64,000 nucleotides of DNA from Nilaparvata lugens (lineage: Eukaryota > Arthropoda > Insecta > Hemiptera > Delphacidae), in the NCBI RefSeq assembly GCF_014356525.2, contig NC_052513.1, forward strand, positions 45,808,819 to 45,872,818. The letters run 5' to 3'. The notes under the pieces were generated by a model that was not told where the DNA came from, searched no databases, and worked only from the letters and a program-made list of their open reading frames with translations. Each line of letters begins with the position of its first letter. Position 1 is the stretch's first letter. Positions 24,393 to 38,739 of the stretch are shown one piece after another. The position numbers were made by a program, and so were the translations under genes.

Positions 24393-25095
24393 TTTGCAAT
24401 GTAAGCTGCATTGAGCTGCATTGGTGTTTGGAATGTAAGCTGCATTGAGCTGCATTGGTGTTTGGAATGTAAGCTGCATTGAGCTGCATTGGTGTTTGGA
24501 ATGTATGCTGCATTGAGCTGCATTGGTGTTTGGAATGTAAGCTGCATTGAGCTGCATTGGTGTTTGGAATGTATGCTGCATTGAGCTGCATTGGTGTTTG
24601 GAATGTAAGCTGCATTGAGCTGCATTGGTGTTTGGAATGTATGCTGCATTGAGCTGCATTGGTGTTTGGAATGTAAGCTGCATTGAGCTGCATTGGTGTT
24701 TTGAATGTAAGCTGCATTGAGCTGCATTGGTGTTTGGAATGTATGCTGCATTGAGCTGCATTGGTGTTTGGAATGTATGCTGCATTGAGCTGCATTGGTG
24801 TTTGGAATGTATGCTGCATTGAGCTGCATTGGTGTTTGGAATGTAAGCTGCATTGAGCTGCATTGGTGTTTGGAATGTATGCTGCATTGAGCTGCATTGG
24901 TGTTTGGAATGTATGCTGCATTGAGCTGCATTGGTGTTTGGAATGTAAGCTGCATTGAGCTGCATTGGTGTTTTGAATGTAAGCTGCATTGAGCTGCATT
25001 GGTGTTTGGAATGTATGCTGCATTGAGCTGCATTGGTGTTTGGAATGTATGCTGCATTGAGCTGCATTGGTGTTTTGAATGTAAGCTGCATTAGT
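24393..25095. repeat. 34-bp minisatellite, about 21 copies
   Basis: The unit is GCTGCATTGAGCTGCATTGG, then TGTTTGGAATGTAA. Each unit holds an internal near-duplication (GCTGCATTGA / GCTGCATTGG). Variants are GTAA/GTAT at the end and TTTGA for TTGGA in three copies. Copies are otherwise almost identical, implying recent expansion. As 34 = 3 x 11 + 1, all three minus-strand frames stay open and give the same cyclic 34-residue peptide. I treat those as artefacts. Confidence 0.95.
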
Positions 25096-28000
25096 GCTTA
25101 AAATCTATATTGTAGTTCTGATTTAAAATAATATATTGTTTGGATTCATAGGAGAAATCCACAACCAATTTTTTCATGCACAATTTTCTACTGCTAGATA
25201 CAGAGTGTCTCAAGAACTTAGAATTTTCTGTTCATTTTCTAGTTTCCAGCTATTCCCGCCAAATCCAGTCATTGAACAGAAAAATTCGCTATCGCCTTTT
25301 TTAGCTTGAGAATTTTTAAATGAAATTGAATTATTTGGAGTTCTCTATTTTGAATGAGTATTAAATTACAATTTTCCAGAATCTCGAGGAACACCTGATA
25401 ATAATGATCTCATTACTCCGTAAAACACCGTATTTTGAGCTTCAACCATCATCACCAACTTGAGTATCCTCAGATTGAAATTTCGCACAATAATATAAAT
25501 TCTTAAGATTATGTTCTATGAAAATCAACCGATAGATGCACTCAATTCCAGTATTTTCCTGTGGAGAAGCTTGCATAAGGACACCTCAAGGATCAAAAAT
25601 TCAAACACTCATAACTTATGAAACAATGATCGGATTTCCTCGTACCACAGCTAGTAACGAATATGGTTTAATAGGAGGTCAACAGCGTTATGAAACCTTG
25701 AAAAATGTAAAATTTTTTGATATTTTTCATTGATTGAAATCCGAACAATCTCACTAATACGTAACATTTTCTTCCTCGAATGAGAAACTCTGATTAGGCT
25801 AACATAAAATCATTCAACTCTCACGTCATCTTGTGATAGTCATTCATTATTGATACTCCGAGAACGCCGATTATTAAACACCGAGAAAGCCTGCTGAAAT
25901 CTATCAGCATATAGTTTATCTATAGATTTCTATCGAATTTCCTATTCTGTACCACGGAGTGAAAAACAGAGTTCAAGGGTTCCTTGAAAATAGTTCAAGG
26001 AACATAGAACAAAGGTTCCTATTTCTGTGAGTGTACTATCAGAAAATATTATGTTTATTGTGTTGTGTTTCTGGTGAATACAATTTGAAGATTCATGTCT
26101 TTTAATAAATGAGATCGCCCTGTCTGAGAAACTCTATTTCCACAAATTCACTGCAACACCTTTGAAGCCTCATGCTTGATCCCGTTTCAATTTTGTCACT
26201 TGAGTTTCCACCTCTCTACCCGCCGCCCTCAGCACTATGCTGATCTCATCTTGGTGATGACGACGGCATAGAGAATATTATAGGAGGAAATGCCTACAGG
26301 GTGTCGCAGCAGCCACACGAAATTGTGCTGTCAGCAATTTTAATTACGGCGTCAACACCGGCGCAGAAGGGTTTTAAGCGGTGATAGTTGTTGTTTCTGG
26401 ACGTTGAGCGTGACTCAAAGGCGATGCTTTAATTCAAACGATGCTTGGAAATGGATTATTCAGAAGGAATCGTGTAATCCAGAAGGAGGCCACCAGATGG
26501 AAGCAGCGTCGTGTCGCCTTGGCTTATTGTCCATTACTGGTTTTCGCTTTGAAGTGGCCGCTCCTGGAAGAAGCCAGGATTACAAGAATGTGCCGGTGGC
26601 GCGCTCTCTCGGACAACTGCGGAATTACACGCCTGTCATGTCCCGAAATCCGCCTGAATGATAAAACAAAGTCAACTCCTCGCCAACTCCAACACCTCCC
26701 AACCCAAAACTCCTAAACAGCTCAGCCTTGTCTCTCGACCTTCTATCCACGCTATCAACTTGGAAGAACTCTTATGATAGGGTCCCAGAAATTTATGGTA
26801 GCAACCGTTGTTTTCACATTTGTATAAAGGTATAGATGTTTTAGTCACGTTATGAAGAAAAGCTTGAAGTCACTGCTACCTGTAATAGGCAGGAGACCTA
26901 TTTTTTTGTCATGATGAGCCATATTGAGAATGAGGAGTACTGAATTATAGAACTTGGGAGACGAGGAAGTACACGATGAATCTATTGCTTGTATTATTTC
27001 ATCCTTTAAAAAAAAAAACGTTTTTATCCAACAGGGCCAGCAAAAACTGGGTTTGTTCGCTGGCATACATGATAAACAGAGATAATGTTGAAACAGAAAG
27101 AGAAAGGGTGAGAAGAGAATGAAACTTTTGTATAATATTGATGAAAGTATCGAATTGTAGTTTTGTTATTTTTGACATGTTTGGAGTTTTATATCCTTAT
27201 CAAGCCCTTATAACTGAAAATTGGAAGGATTGGGAGAGAGAAACTGGCGATCTATCTCTTAACTGTTTCTCTCCCGAGTTAATTAATGGAATGGCGGAAA
27301 TAGTCTGGAATGAGGTAGGATTTCATATTCCCAGTGAATTTCCCACATTTTTCAGTTATTATATACTATCTCAATGTGATTTTGTCATCTGGAAATATTA
27401 CTTTTGAAACGGAAATATTACGTATTCTAGGAAATTTTTTGAAGTCATAGATTGAAATATTAAATAGATTCTTCAATTAGAAAGCTGAGGTTGACCGTTT
27501 CCCACTCCTCTAAATATGATTCATGAGTTGTAAAATAACTTCCTGGTGGTTCAGAAGCCACCTGTAGCATTAGGTCCATTCTTCTCTCATTGTCATCCGC
27601 CTCATTACCCACGCACAAGCCTAGAGCTCATGTGAGCATGCATCACACTCAGCAGAATTCAATTTTTATAGTCTACAAGACTCATTCATGTAGGATGACA
27701 TCAAAATAAAGAACTTCGATGTATATAGCTTCGCATTGAATCAAAGTGAGGGAGCCTTGTCGTGATTTATCATATTATTCATAATCATGTAGGACATGAC
27801 AATAGTCCTTGGAAATTCAGCATAACTCTATGTAACTATGTACTAAGTTGTTTGTTATTCACTCACACACGCGCACAAACTAACCACCATACAAACACAG
27901 ATTACACAAAGTATATTATTATCATGCACAATATAAGATGAATAATATCTAGTAACAAGGTAACATCGTTATTTGAGAATAATGACCTTTAAGACGAGAA

Positions 28001-29199
28001 ACTGATAATGGATAATACGACTGAAAGATGAATGTCGTTGAACAGACCAATTTCGGCTGAGAACAGTGTTATAAATCAATTTAGTCAAAATAGAACTGGA
28101 AGAGCTACTTTGATGAGTCAAACAGCATAGCCTAAAAATTTAAGGGGGAAAGAAACACTTCAAAGTACGTCAACTTCTCGTACTGAAACCACAAAAGCTA
28201 GAACTTATTCCAAATCTGTTGAACCTGTTTTACCAACTGAATTAATACAAAATAATTATTTATTACAAATATCAGAATATTTTATTAGCTATAAATCACA
28301 TTAATACGGTATTATTTATTCAGAACATAAATTTATCTCAATTTCGCCTGATAAATATGCAAAAATCTAATAGCGTTGTTAATGTAATAAGAATGCAATT
28401 GCATAAGTGTATCTTTCAACAAAATTTATCATGGAAACGGCAAACTTTTGTATCTATGAAGATATGCACAATAATTTACTACTGCAGAATATCGTTAATT
28501 GTTCAAAATACTGAACTGGAGCAGAATTATGTGAACTGATGAAACTCATTCAATTAAAATACATTAATTGAAATAAAGTTCATTTCCATACTATTACATC
28601 AGTAGTTAACATTTGTTTGTTCAATTAAAGTCTTACGCCACACCCGTCTTTTTTGATATTTTTATTGAATATAAAAATTTAAATAAAATTCTTCAATTTT
28701 TACCACTGTCAGATGCTTAATCCAAAACAAAACAGTTCCTTACATAGAGCTTTGATAAGCTCTATCAACTGCAACAAGTCCTATATCTAAAAATTTCAGG
28801 AGCTCTACCCATCTATGCAAAGTTCGATTTTAGATTCTCAATTATCAGCCTTCATATAAAATTTAAACAAAAAATTTCGAGTGGAAACGATTGAGCATGA
28901 AAATCTCTGCAATTAATGTTCAGTAACATTTTCAACTAAAATTGTAAATAAGCTTGGAATTCGTGAAAATGTGATTATTAAATTGCAAACTGTTGGCAAC
29001 TGTTGGTTCTATTAAATCATCCACTACGAAGAGATAGCAGACCTCGTGTGTCTCCAGCGTTATTGTCCTATCACCAGCTGTCTCATATCTTTGAATAGTA
29101 GACTTGGGATGCGCGAGAACACTAGCGTCAGGTGATCAATTTTCATAAGGGCAAGGAAAGTTGTGTGAGTGCGCCACACCCGATTTTTAATCTTCTTCT
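25096..29199. other. Noncoding; one GC-richer island
   Basis: No convincing gene. 26220-26700 has higher GC and CpG (for example ATTACGGCGTCAACACCGGC at about 26343) and could be regulatory. Short open frames there show no family features. Confidence 0.5.
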
Positions 29200-29680
29200 T
29201 CTCTATATCTATAAAAGGCTAAGCCCCTTCAGACTGAAATCACACCACAGCACAAACTACTGAGCCTACAAACTTAAAATTTTGCACAATTGTTATGATA
29301 GCCTCAAAACAACCACTAAGAAAGGATTTTCAGAAATTTGCCCCACTGAGGGAGCTGGGGGCCCCCAAAAATTTTGTACTTTTCAACCGCTCATTGCACA
29401 ACAAAGACATGAAGAACTTTTTTGTTCAGCTACGAAAAAAAATCAGATCTATGCAGAAAAAATCTGACCAGGAGTAGAGAGGGGTCAAGGAAAGGGGATT
29501 TTTTAAAACGTTTCATGTAAAATCACACTACAGCTCAAAGTAATTGGCCGACAGACTTAAAACTCTGCACAAATATTCTTCAAACATGCTAGACGCACAC
29601 TAAGAACGGATTTTGAGATATTTTGCCTCTAAGAGTTTCAAAGGATGAAAAAGGATCCTATTTAGTAAGGTTATGAACAT
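29200..29680 (+). repeat. Unclassified repeat with two diverged tandem modules
   Basis: Module one (about 29237-29345: AAATCACACCACAGC, CTTAAAATTTTGCAC, then CACTAAGAAAGGATTTT) recurs diverged at about 29519-29625 (AAATCACACTACAGC, CTTAAAACTCTGCAC, then CACTAAGAACGGATTTT), a spacing of about 282 bp. No coding potential is recognised. Confidence 0.6.
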
Positions 29681-29824
29681 GGTAAGGTGAATGCCATATG
29701 GAACTGATATAATTGACTCTCATGATATTCTAACATAATATGTTGTAATCATTGAAAAGCTTAAAATAATTTTATCAATCAGCTGATCGAATTTAATTTT
29801 CTGTGGATCGTAAGCGCGAGCTTA

Positions 29825-30694
29825 TTGCCACGTATTTGTTCCATTGTTGTATGCTTATGCTTGGCCTTCTATCAGCTGTATATGGAGTCTCATACATTCC
29901 GATTAGAACTGAGCACAGAGCTTTTCTTTGGTTAGAAGTTTGTTGATAATTCTTTTTTCAAATTTAAATTTTATTGCAAACAAAAAAAAAACATTGAAAA
30001 ATTTCTTGATAGGCAATAAGATTACAAAAACAAGATGTCAAACATAAACCTACATTTATTTGTAGCACGGCCAGAAAAAGACAAACTTGAGTACTATTAG
30101 CCGTGAGTTCATTCAATATAACTTATATTTTTGTGTTGATATTTTTTGAACAAAAAGTACGAGTTGATGAGAGATGTGAGTAATTTCTTATATTTGATCT
30201 GAATGGTTATTCATATTGTAGTAGTCTGAGTCACTTCAATCGAAGTTTTTCATTTTGTAGCTAATAAATTTCATACGTACCGTATTGATTGTCCATAATG
30301 TATCCAGTGTCCATAATGGAAGTGATTGAACTACTCAAAATTATTGGCTTACTGGTCCTTCATAGAATTTATAGTATTCCTGGTGATTAAGCCTGTCTTT
30401 TTTCAGCGTTGACTATTAATAATAAAGCTTTATTTACAACTAGCTTACCTGGCGAACTTCGTACCGCCAAAAAGTCAATGTATCTCATGTAACTACTTCA
30501 CTTTATTTGGTGAATCATGAAATTTAACTGACAATCAATATTTTCATTTTCATCTGAATACGGACTTCCTATTAGCTTAGTCATGCAGCATTCATTATTC
30601 CCAAAAAATATTCTTCTCAATCAATTGGTAGTAATATCTAACAGTAAAGTCTTGAATTAAAAAAAAATAGATAGGATAAATCAGTGTTTCAAAG
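29825..30694. repeat. Left arm of a 2.2-kb palindrome
   Basis: This 870-bp arm is nearly the exact reverse complement of 31197-32048. The only sizeable length difference seen is an extra 18 bp near 30297-30318 (a GTCCATAATG duplication). The arm includes ACTAGCTTACCTGGCGAACT, found at the ends of common insect repeats. Confidence 0.95.
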
Positions 30695-31196
30695 ATGAAT
30701 TCAATGTTTTTATAGTTATTGATTGTCAATAGATGGTCCAGGAAATATGCGATGTATGATGAATAACACAGAATTAGATATTCTTTCCATCTTACATTTT
30801 AGGACGAATATAAGCTTAGCTAAATTAAAAAAAAATGGAAATTATTCTGCCATTAATGAATGCAATATGAACAACTCTCTTCCATCAGGTGAATATTTTT
30901 TTTCCAACATTTTCCGTTTACTCAATGATAGGGGAGTGATAATTATTTGTATAGGTCTTCTAAGGAACCATTATCTACAGCTGTTACCAATCAACTACAC
31001 TTCAACTCCAAACTACCGTTGTAATATACCAGTAGCCTACACAATTTATCATAGGGTAACGTGTTTATTACAGCTGGTAACTTTAGATGCTAATCATATT
31101 ATCTCAATATGATCTTAAATCATGATCATCTTTCCGTTCTTCGGTAGCCGCTAGGCCGACAATTTCGAAAACATAGGTCTGTAGAGAATGGATTGT
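30695..31196 (+). repeat. Palindrome spacer with dispersed repeat copy B
   Basis: This 502-bp spacer lies between the arms. 30785-31185 matches the repeat at 3950-4340 in the same order. The open frame 30723-31112 is not supported by any protein feature. Confidence 0.8.
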
Positions 31197-32048
31197 CTTT
31201 GAAACACTGATTTATCCTATCTTTTTTTTTTTTAATTCAAGACTTTACTGTTAGATATTACTACCAATTGATTGAGAAGAATATTTTTTGGGAATAATGA
31301 ATGCTGCATGACTAAGCACATAGGAAGTCCGTATTCAGATGAAAATGAAAATATTGATTGTCAGTTAAATTTCATGATTCACCAAATAAAGTGAAGTAGT
31401 GACATGAGATACATTGACTTTTTGGCGGTACGAAGTTCGTCAGGTAAGCTAGTTGTAAATAAAGCTTTATTATTAATAGTCAACGCTGAAAAAAGACAGG
31501 CTTAATCACCAGGAATACTATAAATTCTATGAAGGACCAGTAAGCCAATAATTTTGAGTAGTTCAATCACTTCCATTATGGACAATCAATACGGTACGTA
31601 TGAAATTTATTAGCTACAAAATGAAAAACTTCGATTGAAGTGATTCAGACTACTACAATATGAATAACCATTCAGATCAAATATAAGAAATTACTCACAT
31701 CTCTCATCAACTCGTACTTTTTGTTCAAAAAATATCAACACAAAAATATAAGTTATATTGAATGAACTCACGGCTAATAGTACTCAAGTTTGTCTTTTTC
31801 TGGCCGTGCTACAAATAAATGTAGGTTTATGTTTGACATCTTGTTTTTGTAATCTTATTGCCTATCAAGAAATTTTTCAATGTTTTTTTTTTGTTTGCAA
31901 TAAAATTTAAATTTGAAAAAAGAATTATCAACAAACTTCTAACCAAAGAAAAGCTCTGTGCTCAGTTCTAATCGGAATGTATGAGACTCCATATACAGCT
32001 GATAGAAGGCCAAGCATAAGCATACAACAATGGAACAAACACGTGGCA
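31197..32048. repeat. Right arm of a 2.2-kb palindrome
   Basis: This 852-bp reverse-complement copy of 29825-30694 ends at CACGTGGCA. Sequence outside both arms is unrelated, so the arm ends are sharp. Confidence 0.95.
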
Positions 32049-35000
32049 GTATCGATGTTTTGTTCAGCGCTAAATTCAAATTATTTATCTTTTTAAAAAG
32101 TAACATTATACCTCATACAGTATCAAAACTGTGATTCAGAAGTGACGCCAACCTTCACCAGATAAAAAGAAATGTTATTGTTCTCATTGATCACGGAACA
32201 GGAGTGAAGTACGTCCTCTCTGGCAAAAAGTTTCCCCAGACCAAACTTGTGTGTCCGTCACTTTTCAAAATCCATATATTTTATGATATAAGGGTTGGAT
32301 CAGCTCCACCCCTAGCTGTAAAATCTCTTCAAATCTCTTCTTCCTCCTCCACCTCCTCATCCTCCTCCTCCTCTTCCTCCTCCTTCTCCTTCTCCTACTC
32401 CTCCTTCTCCTTCTCCTTCTTCTCCAACACCACCTCCCCATCCTCCTCCTCCTTCTCACCTTCTCCTCTACATCCTCCATTTCCACCTTCTTCTTCCTTC
32501 CGTTCGTCCACGACACTGTCAAACGTTTGCTTGATTTGTGACACAGAGTTTTCCATTAAAGACATCAGATTCAGCCTTAGCCGCACTGTCGTATTGCAGA
32601 AAAATATGACTGGCCGTATTTTGTAGCAGGCAATGGCCCTTAGACCTTATAGACCTGGCTAGCTCAACTGTTGGCACTAAATTCGCTCCTTCTCGATCCA
32701 CCTTCATTTCTCATCCATCCTTCTCCATGTTCTACTTCTTAGCTTTTATATTTTGTCCCTGTCTTTCCTAGCTCTTATATTTTTCCCTATCATTCTCTCT
32801 CCCCTCATCTATTTATCCTCCTGTGTTGTTCCTTTGAGATATGGACATACAGACACATATCACGTAGACAGATATGGACATATATCATGTGCTTTCTGCA
32901 ATCAACATGTTTGATCATCCAGGCTTAATGCATGACTGTAAGTTCTTGTTTGGCTGTAGTCTCTATGAGTCTCTAGTTAGTAGCCTTCAAGTCATATTCA
33001 TTCATTCATTCATGCAAATACGATCTATCCTGTCGTGTCCTCCTCTGAAACATCAAGGGAAATGATACTTTCAAAGAATGAGTCTTGATAATATCATGAG
33101 ATATTGATATTGACATGAGAGAAGAATTTGGAAAATCACTAAATGTAATCAAAGGTTTCAGTTAGTTTCAAGAGAAACTAAAAATGCATCTTGTTTGTAT
33201 GAGAATATGTATATGTTTATATGTGAATATGCATAATTATGTATATGAATATGTTTGTATGAGAAGGTAGCTGACCTTCAATCCAATAGCTGGTTTGATA
33301 AAACTTGGAAATTGACGTTATGAGTGAACAGGAAAGCACGGGAAAATCTAAAAATTCGAGCGAATGTGGGATTTGATGTAAATAGAGAATGAACATTGCT
33401 TGATTACACATTTTTTGCTCTGGGTCTGAGATGACTCGTTGCGAAAACGAAAAATTATCATTGGAAATGAACTTTTAAAGTTATGATATATAACTTACGC
33501 ACCAAACGATAGAATTATGGAGTATTAATAATAGACGAAAAAGGAATGAAAGCGTTAAGGGGAAAGTAACCGAACATGAAAAAGAGTTGTTGTTGATGGC
33601 AATTTCAAAGGAGAAGCTTGTGAGGTAGAGGTTGAACGAATCAAAATATCTGAGGATACGTGAAATTTATTGATAGTAGGGATGAATGAGAAAGGAAGAA
33701 AAGGGGAATGGAGGAAAAAGATATGATGTACCGAATATGGTAGAGGGATTGGTATAGTGTAGAGGCATAGCAATCTCGAGGAAGAAGGCAAAGAGCTGGA
33801 GGGAAACTGATAAGTACAAGTGATGAGTAAATTCAAGAAGCGAAGGAGATATCAAAGCAGAGCTAGAAAGGTGGAATTTGGTGGGAACCAAATAAAGGAG
33901 AAGATACGATAGGATGAGCATAAAGAAGGCTAGCCTTCGAGACGAATGGCAGTTTTGAGGAAGGAGCAAGGCAACCGATCATCGACTTCCATCTCTCGAC
34001 TGGGCACGAAGCCAGCGCCGTCCGTTATAAGTCTCACTTCCGGACGCGGCCGACGACTCTCTAGATGTTATTATTGTCCGACGCCATTGCAAAACAATGG
34101 AGGTAATGAAAAATAAATTAGTACCTTTCACCAGACGAGGTGGCTGTCTCCCACCCTCCTTCTACAAGATAAACAATTTCGAGATTGAGACAGCGGCCAG
34201 GAAGAAAGGTAGTGGTGATAAAGTGTCAGGTGAAGAGAGAGAAGACTGATGGTGAAGAGGTACCGAGGAGATAGAGATGAGAGGAGCGTCAGCTGTGAGG
34301 AAGGTGTAGGATAATATAGGGGTGATAAAGTATGAGGAAAAGAGAAAGAAAACCTGATGCAGAAGTATGATAGAAGTTATACAATACTGGATTGAGGCAG
34401 CTGAAACAGAGGTGGAAGGTGAGTAGAAGTAAAAAATAGGCTTGATGTATTTAACTCCGACGTCAAATGTAAATATGATACTCTCGATGAAATCTTCACC
34501 CATTACTTTAATACATATTGTCACGTTATTTTAATAGTTAAATAACGATTAGCCTCCTGCTTGGCATCAATCGGTAGAGCATAAGAATATTTTAATAATT
34601 ATAAAAAATCTGGTCGTGGTTTTTACTAGGATATAGTCTCATAAAAATCTTTATAGGCCCAGATATGAGCTTCCACAATAATACTGATAATTTATAAAAA
34701 AAAATATATATATAAAACTTATCCTATAGTATTGAGGAATAAAAATAAATCGTACACCATAAAAAATTTGATACATATATTAACAAATATCTCAAAAAAT
34801 AAATCAAAGCAAAAATATAGAGAGCGACAGAAATATATAATATAAGACAAAACAATAATCGAAATCAATAAAATATCACAGGCTAATACTATTCTTTAAG
34901 TTCTATAGCACGAAACGCTACCATGTGCTTTCATTTTTATGATCATATGCATTTATTTGCATGTAGCTTCGATATCAGCTTGCTGATACTTGTCGACTTG

Positions 35001-38000
35001 GACAATTCTATTTCGAATAAATTCCTTAAATCAGCATGATAAATTGATAAACTAATAATCCAAGTATTGTGATGAATCTTTCAAATAGATCTTATGAGAA
35101 GAGAGAAAAATTGTGATTACCTTTTAAAATGAAAGAATTTGCTAAAGGAATAGTTAGCGACCGAGCGATAAAGCTTACTTATCAGTAACTGTATATTAGA
35201 TAAGAGTACCGTTCTGTACCGAATATTTTCTAGAAAATTATTCAATAAAATTATAATTATTCTGCAAATAAAGCACAAATTATTTACGAATTGCTCATTG
35301 AATTTGAGGTTACACTTTGTTTACTATCGATCAGATGTTTAAAGCAGCCTGAACACAGCTGACTGATTCAAAGTATTGTCAAATGTCATGCCAGTTTTCA
35401 TGCAAGGTATAATATCATTCCTAAAAATTATAAAACTTTCAATAAAGGACCAAGAATTTCGAATTAAAAAATAAAATGTATGTATTATCGTTGAAATTAT
35501 TTATTACTTAAGAAATTATATTATATGTCAAGTCTTATTGTAACTAACTAGGTCATAGCATGAAATTATATTATTGGTAAAACTGCAGAAATTAATTATA
35601 ACAGTCTCAGACATAATAAAAATTGTATAAGATTATTAATTTATTAATGGTTACTTCAACTGAACCACATGGTAATTAAATCTCTTTGGCAAGCCTAAGC
35701 CAATCATAGTGCATAGAAATAGCACCAAAAAGGTGATCGTTTGAAAGCAACACATGTTAATCTACTATCAGACAACAAACCTGCCTTATCATATACGCTA
35801 GCACATGTACATTGTATGAGAGGAACTATGTCTATAAGATTAAGCAGTTTTAAGAATTACATAAATTGAATTATTATTGTAATTAAAGGAATTATATTCT
35901 CTTGCTTGCCACTGACGTCATGTCTACGTCACAATCGTTCTACCAATGGCAAATTTTCATGCAAATTATTACATCGAGATTCTCAGAAGAAAGGTCTAGC
36001 CAAGAAGCTTAGAGAAAAAGACAGCACTTCCCTTTTGAAATCCTCACCGTTCAGATCTCTTTATAGTTACCAAGACCTATTGTGAAAATTCTTGTTCGAT
36101 TTTATATGTTTTATTTGTGAGCCATATTTTAGGCCAATCTATTTATTATTTGTAAATTTATTTTCATCAATCGATAAATTTAAAAGTTTAAAGTTAAATC
36201 ATCCCTTAATTAATTTGGTGAAAGAAATATTAAATTAAAAATCCCCCACGTGCTGAAACCGAAGCCTGGATCCGCTGCCGATCAAACGATTTTGATCCAA
36301 AGAAGAAAACCACGACCGCCAAGGAAATTCACGTGAGTTATAAGTTAAAAGGGGCCCCAATCTACGCTTCGAAAATATTTCAGTGCAGAAAAACATAAAA
36401 TTTGCTTCGTTAAATTATTGGCCACGCCGACAAGCGCTTTAGCATTTAAGAGCCTAGAATTTATTCATATAGAATTTCTAAGAATTTGTAGTTGATTAGC
36501 TATCCTCCGCTGCCAGAACCACGACCCCGAGCATTTTAAAATATTTTATAATTCATTTTTCACTATTTTTTCAAAACTGTTAAATTTTATCAATTGTAAA
36601 ATTCTGTCGAATCACGCATGATATCATGCAAGTACAAGAAAATTGCTAATCATTTTTGTTAATGTTAAACCACTTTCAATCTGTAATTATATTCTGAATC
36701 TGCACTGTGAGATCATATATTTTATTATAATATATTCCAGTTTTGTTAATTCGTTTTCTGAGTTCGATTATTTCTTAAGCCTGTCAATTATTGTGTCTGA
36801 TACGTTCTATATCATCAAGAACCGATCAAATACGATCATTGGAATAATTGAATTAAGCTGGATATTGGAACAGGTCTAAGTGGATGTAGCGAGTGGGGTC
36901 AGATCGAGATATTTATTCTTTGTCCTTACCTGCTCATATATCAGCTTTTATCTGTTACCAACCTCGACTTAGGAGCGAATACATCAATTGTACAGCAGAT
37001 GCAGCCAGAGATCATATAAATTCCTACAATAGAGCTTAAAACCCGACAAGACTCTGTTCTCGAAGTATATTCTGAACGATATTGGTCCAAATATCGTATT
37101 TTAGTCCTTCAGAACTTATTAGAGACGCAGTCCCGTAAATTATCTACATCGGGATTTTTGCTCGACCTGTATGATTTTGTATGCTCATTCTTCACAGGTA
37201 ATAATTTTAAGGTATCCGTATTCAGTGTTTAGCAATCGCTACACTGCTTATAAAAATTTCATCATTATACAATCTGTCATTAGAAGAATCAAGGGTGAGC
37301 GAGCGTTTAGGCCTCCCACGATTCCGACAATTGTATTGAATCTTGTAGTGAATCAATCAGTCTGGTGTACACTCAGCGTCCACACATGCAATTGCAAAAT
37401 TTATAGCCCCTACACCATTGATTCAGTACAAGATTCAACCTACATATGTGAAGCCGTTAAAAAACGCTTTACAGTATATATATTAAATTCTATGGTTTCC
37501 AATAGATTTCTTAATAATAAATATATTTTATCTCAGGGTGCGAGATTCTGCACCTGACGGAATAGATAGATCAATTCCTCTAGTGAATCAGAGCTACATT
37601 AAATTATCGCAAATTATATTGTAGAAATTAATGATCATATGAATAATGTATTAACAGCCTAGATCTTAGTCTTCTTTGATTGATGGATCATTTGATATAT
37701 GGATTGATTCGTTACTATCTAATAAAATACCTTTTATACTATATTTACTTGCGCAATTATTTTTACCAAATTCTTAATTTATAAAAAACCCTTTTGACGA
37801 GCTAGCTTTGATTCTTATTTAATTTCGAAGCACTGAGTGCGCCCTATCACTATTTCAATATTTTTCACTCATGTGCCGGAATTTTCTATGAGCTGCTGGT
37901 CTCGATCCAAACTCCTGGTGGTCCTGGATTATTGTAGCCGGAGTCGTCTCTTCCAAGGGGTTGAAAAATTATTCAAAAATGACTTTTGCCTTACATTAGC

Positions 38001-38739
38001 ATCACAAAGTCTTATGAGAAAATTTAGTAATTCAATTTAACTTTAAATTATTAAAAGGTACAGTAAGGTATTGCACTCTATAATTTTTGGTGACCTCTCA
38101 TGGTGGTGGTTGGCAGGCAAGTGTCGAAGTTCTCTTTTCTCAGTTACAATTTTCACTTCCGCTTTCCAAATTTACATGAAATTTAAATATTCTGTTCCTC
38201 CGCCATTCATGGCACAAATAGACCGTACCAAAACTATATCCAAAACATAAACTGCACAATAATAATTTATAAACTTTTATTATTTGTAGAAATATATACA
38301 AATATATTTGAATCGGCTCACTATTGCCACCTATCAATTGCTAACATTTGATTGGTGCATGCAAATTATTACAGTATTCATGCGCCTAGTAACCTCCTAC
38401 TTCCTTAATACATTTAATTATTTTTGTTAGGGTTTTTTAATATGCTTTTTACATGCAAAATAATTTTTTACAGATTTTAAGTTGTTTCGTATATTACAAT
38501 AATTAGCCATGTGGGACGTTTAGTTCCTCAAGTTGAATACTGTTTCGCCACAATAAGTTTCTAAAAACTAAGTTACTAAAAACAATATTATCTAATCTTT
38601 AACGTTATCATCTTTGGCGATATTAGCCTATTATTTCACTTAGACCTATAAATCTTTCAAATAGGAATTTTATTTATCCATTCGGATTTTTGAACGTTAC
38701 AATATTCTTCAAGAAAGTTGGAGAACAGAATATTAACCA
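32049..38739. other. Noncoding; low-complexity tracts
   Basis: 32330-32500 is a TCC/TTC-rich tract; 33550-34450 is purine-rich with small inserts. 33960-34160 is a GC-richer patch (CGGACGCGGCCGACG). 34680-34860 is A/T-rich. 36240-36340 and 36505-36540 share CCGCTGCC and ACCACGACC words and may be untranslated retrotransposon DNA, but no pol is visible. No gene called. Confidence 0.5.

Noticed and set aside
24322..25091. Three 230-residue minus-strand frames
   Set aside because: All three are readings of the same 34-bp minisatellite in different phases.
26404..26716. Two overlapping frames in a GC-richer island
   Set aside because: No protein similarity and equal openness in two frames; better explained by composition.
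27138..27407. 89-residue frame with a FVIFDMFGVLYPYQ-like start
   Set aside because: It faintly recalls a HAD-type DxFGVL start but has no further motif, splice context or conservation evidence.
30723..31112. 129-residue frame in the palindrome spacer
   Set aside because: It overlaps a dispersed noncoding repeat whose other copy (3950-4340) is not open.
32204..32626. Ser-rich frame and Arg-rich antisense frame
   Set aside because: TCC/TTC repeat composition explains both.
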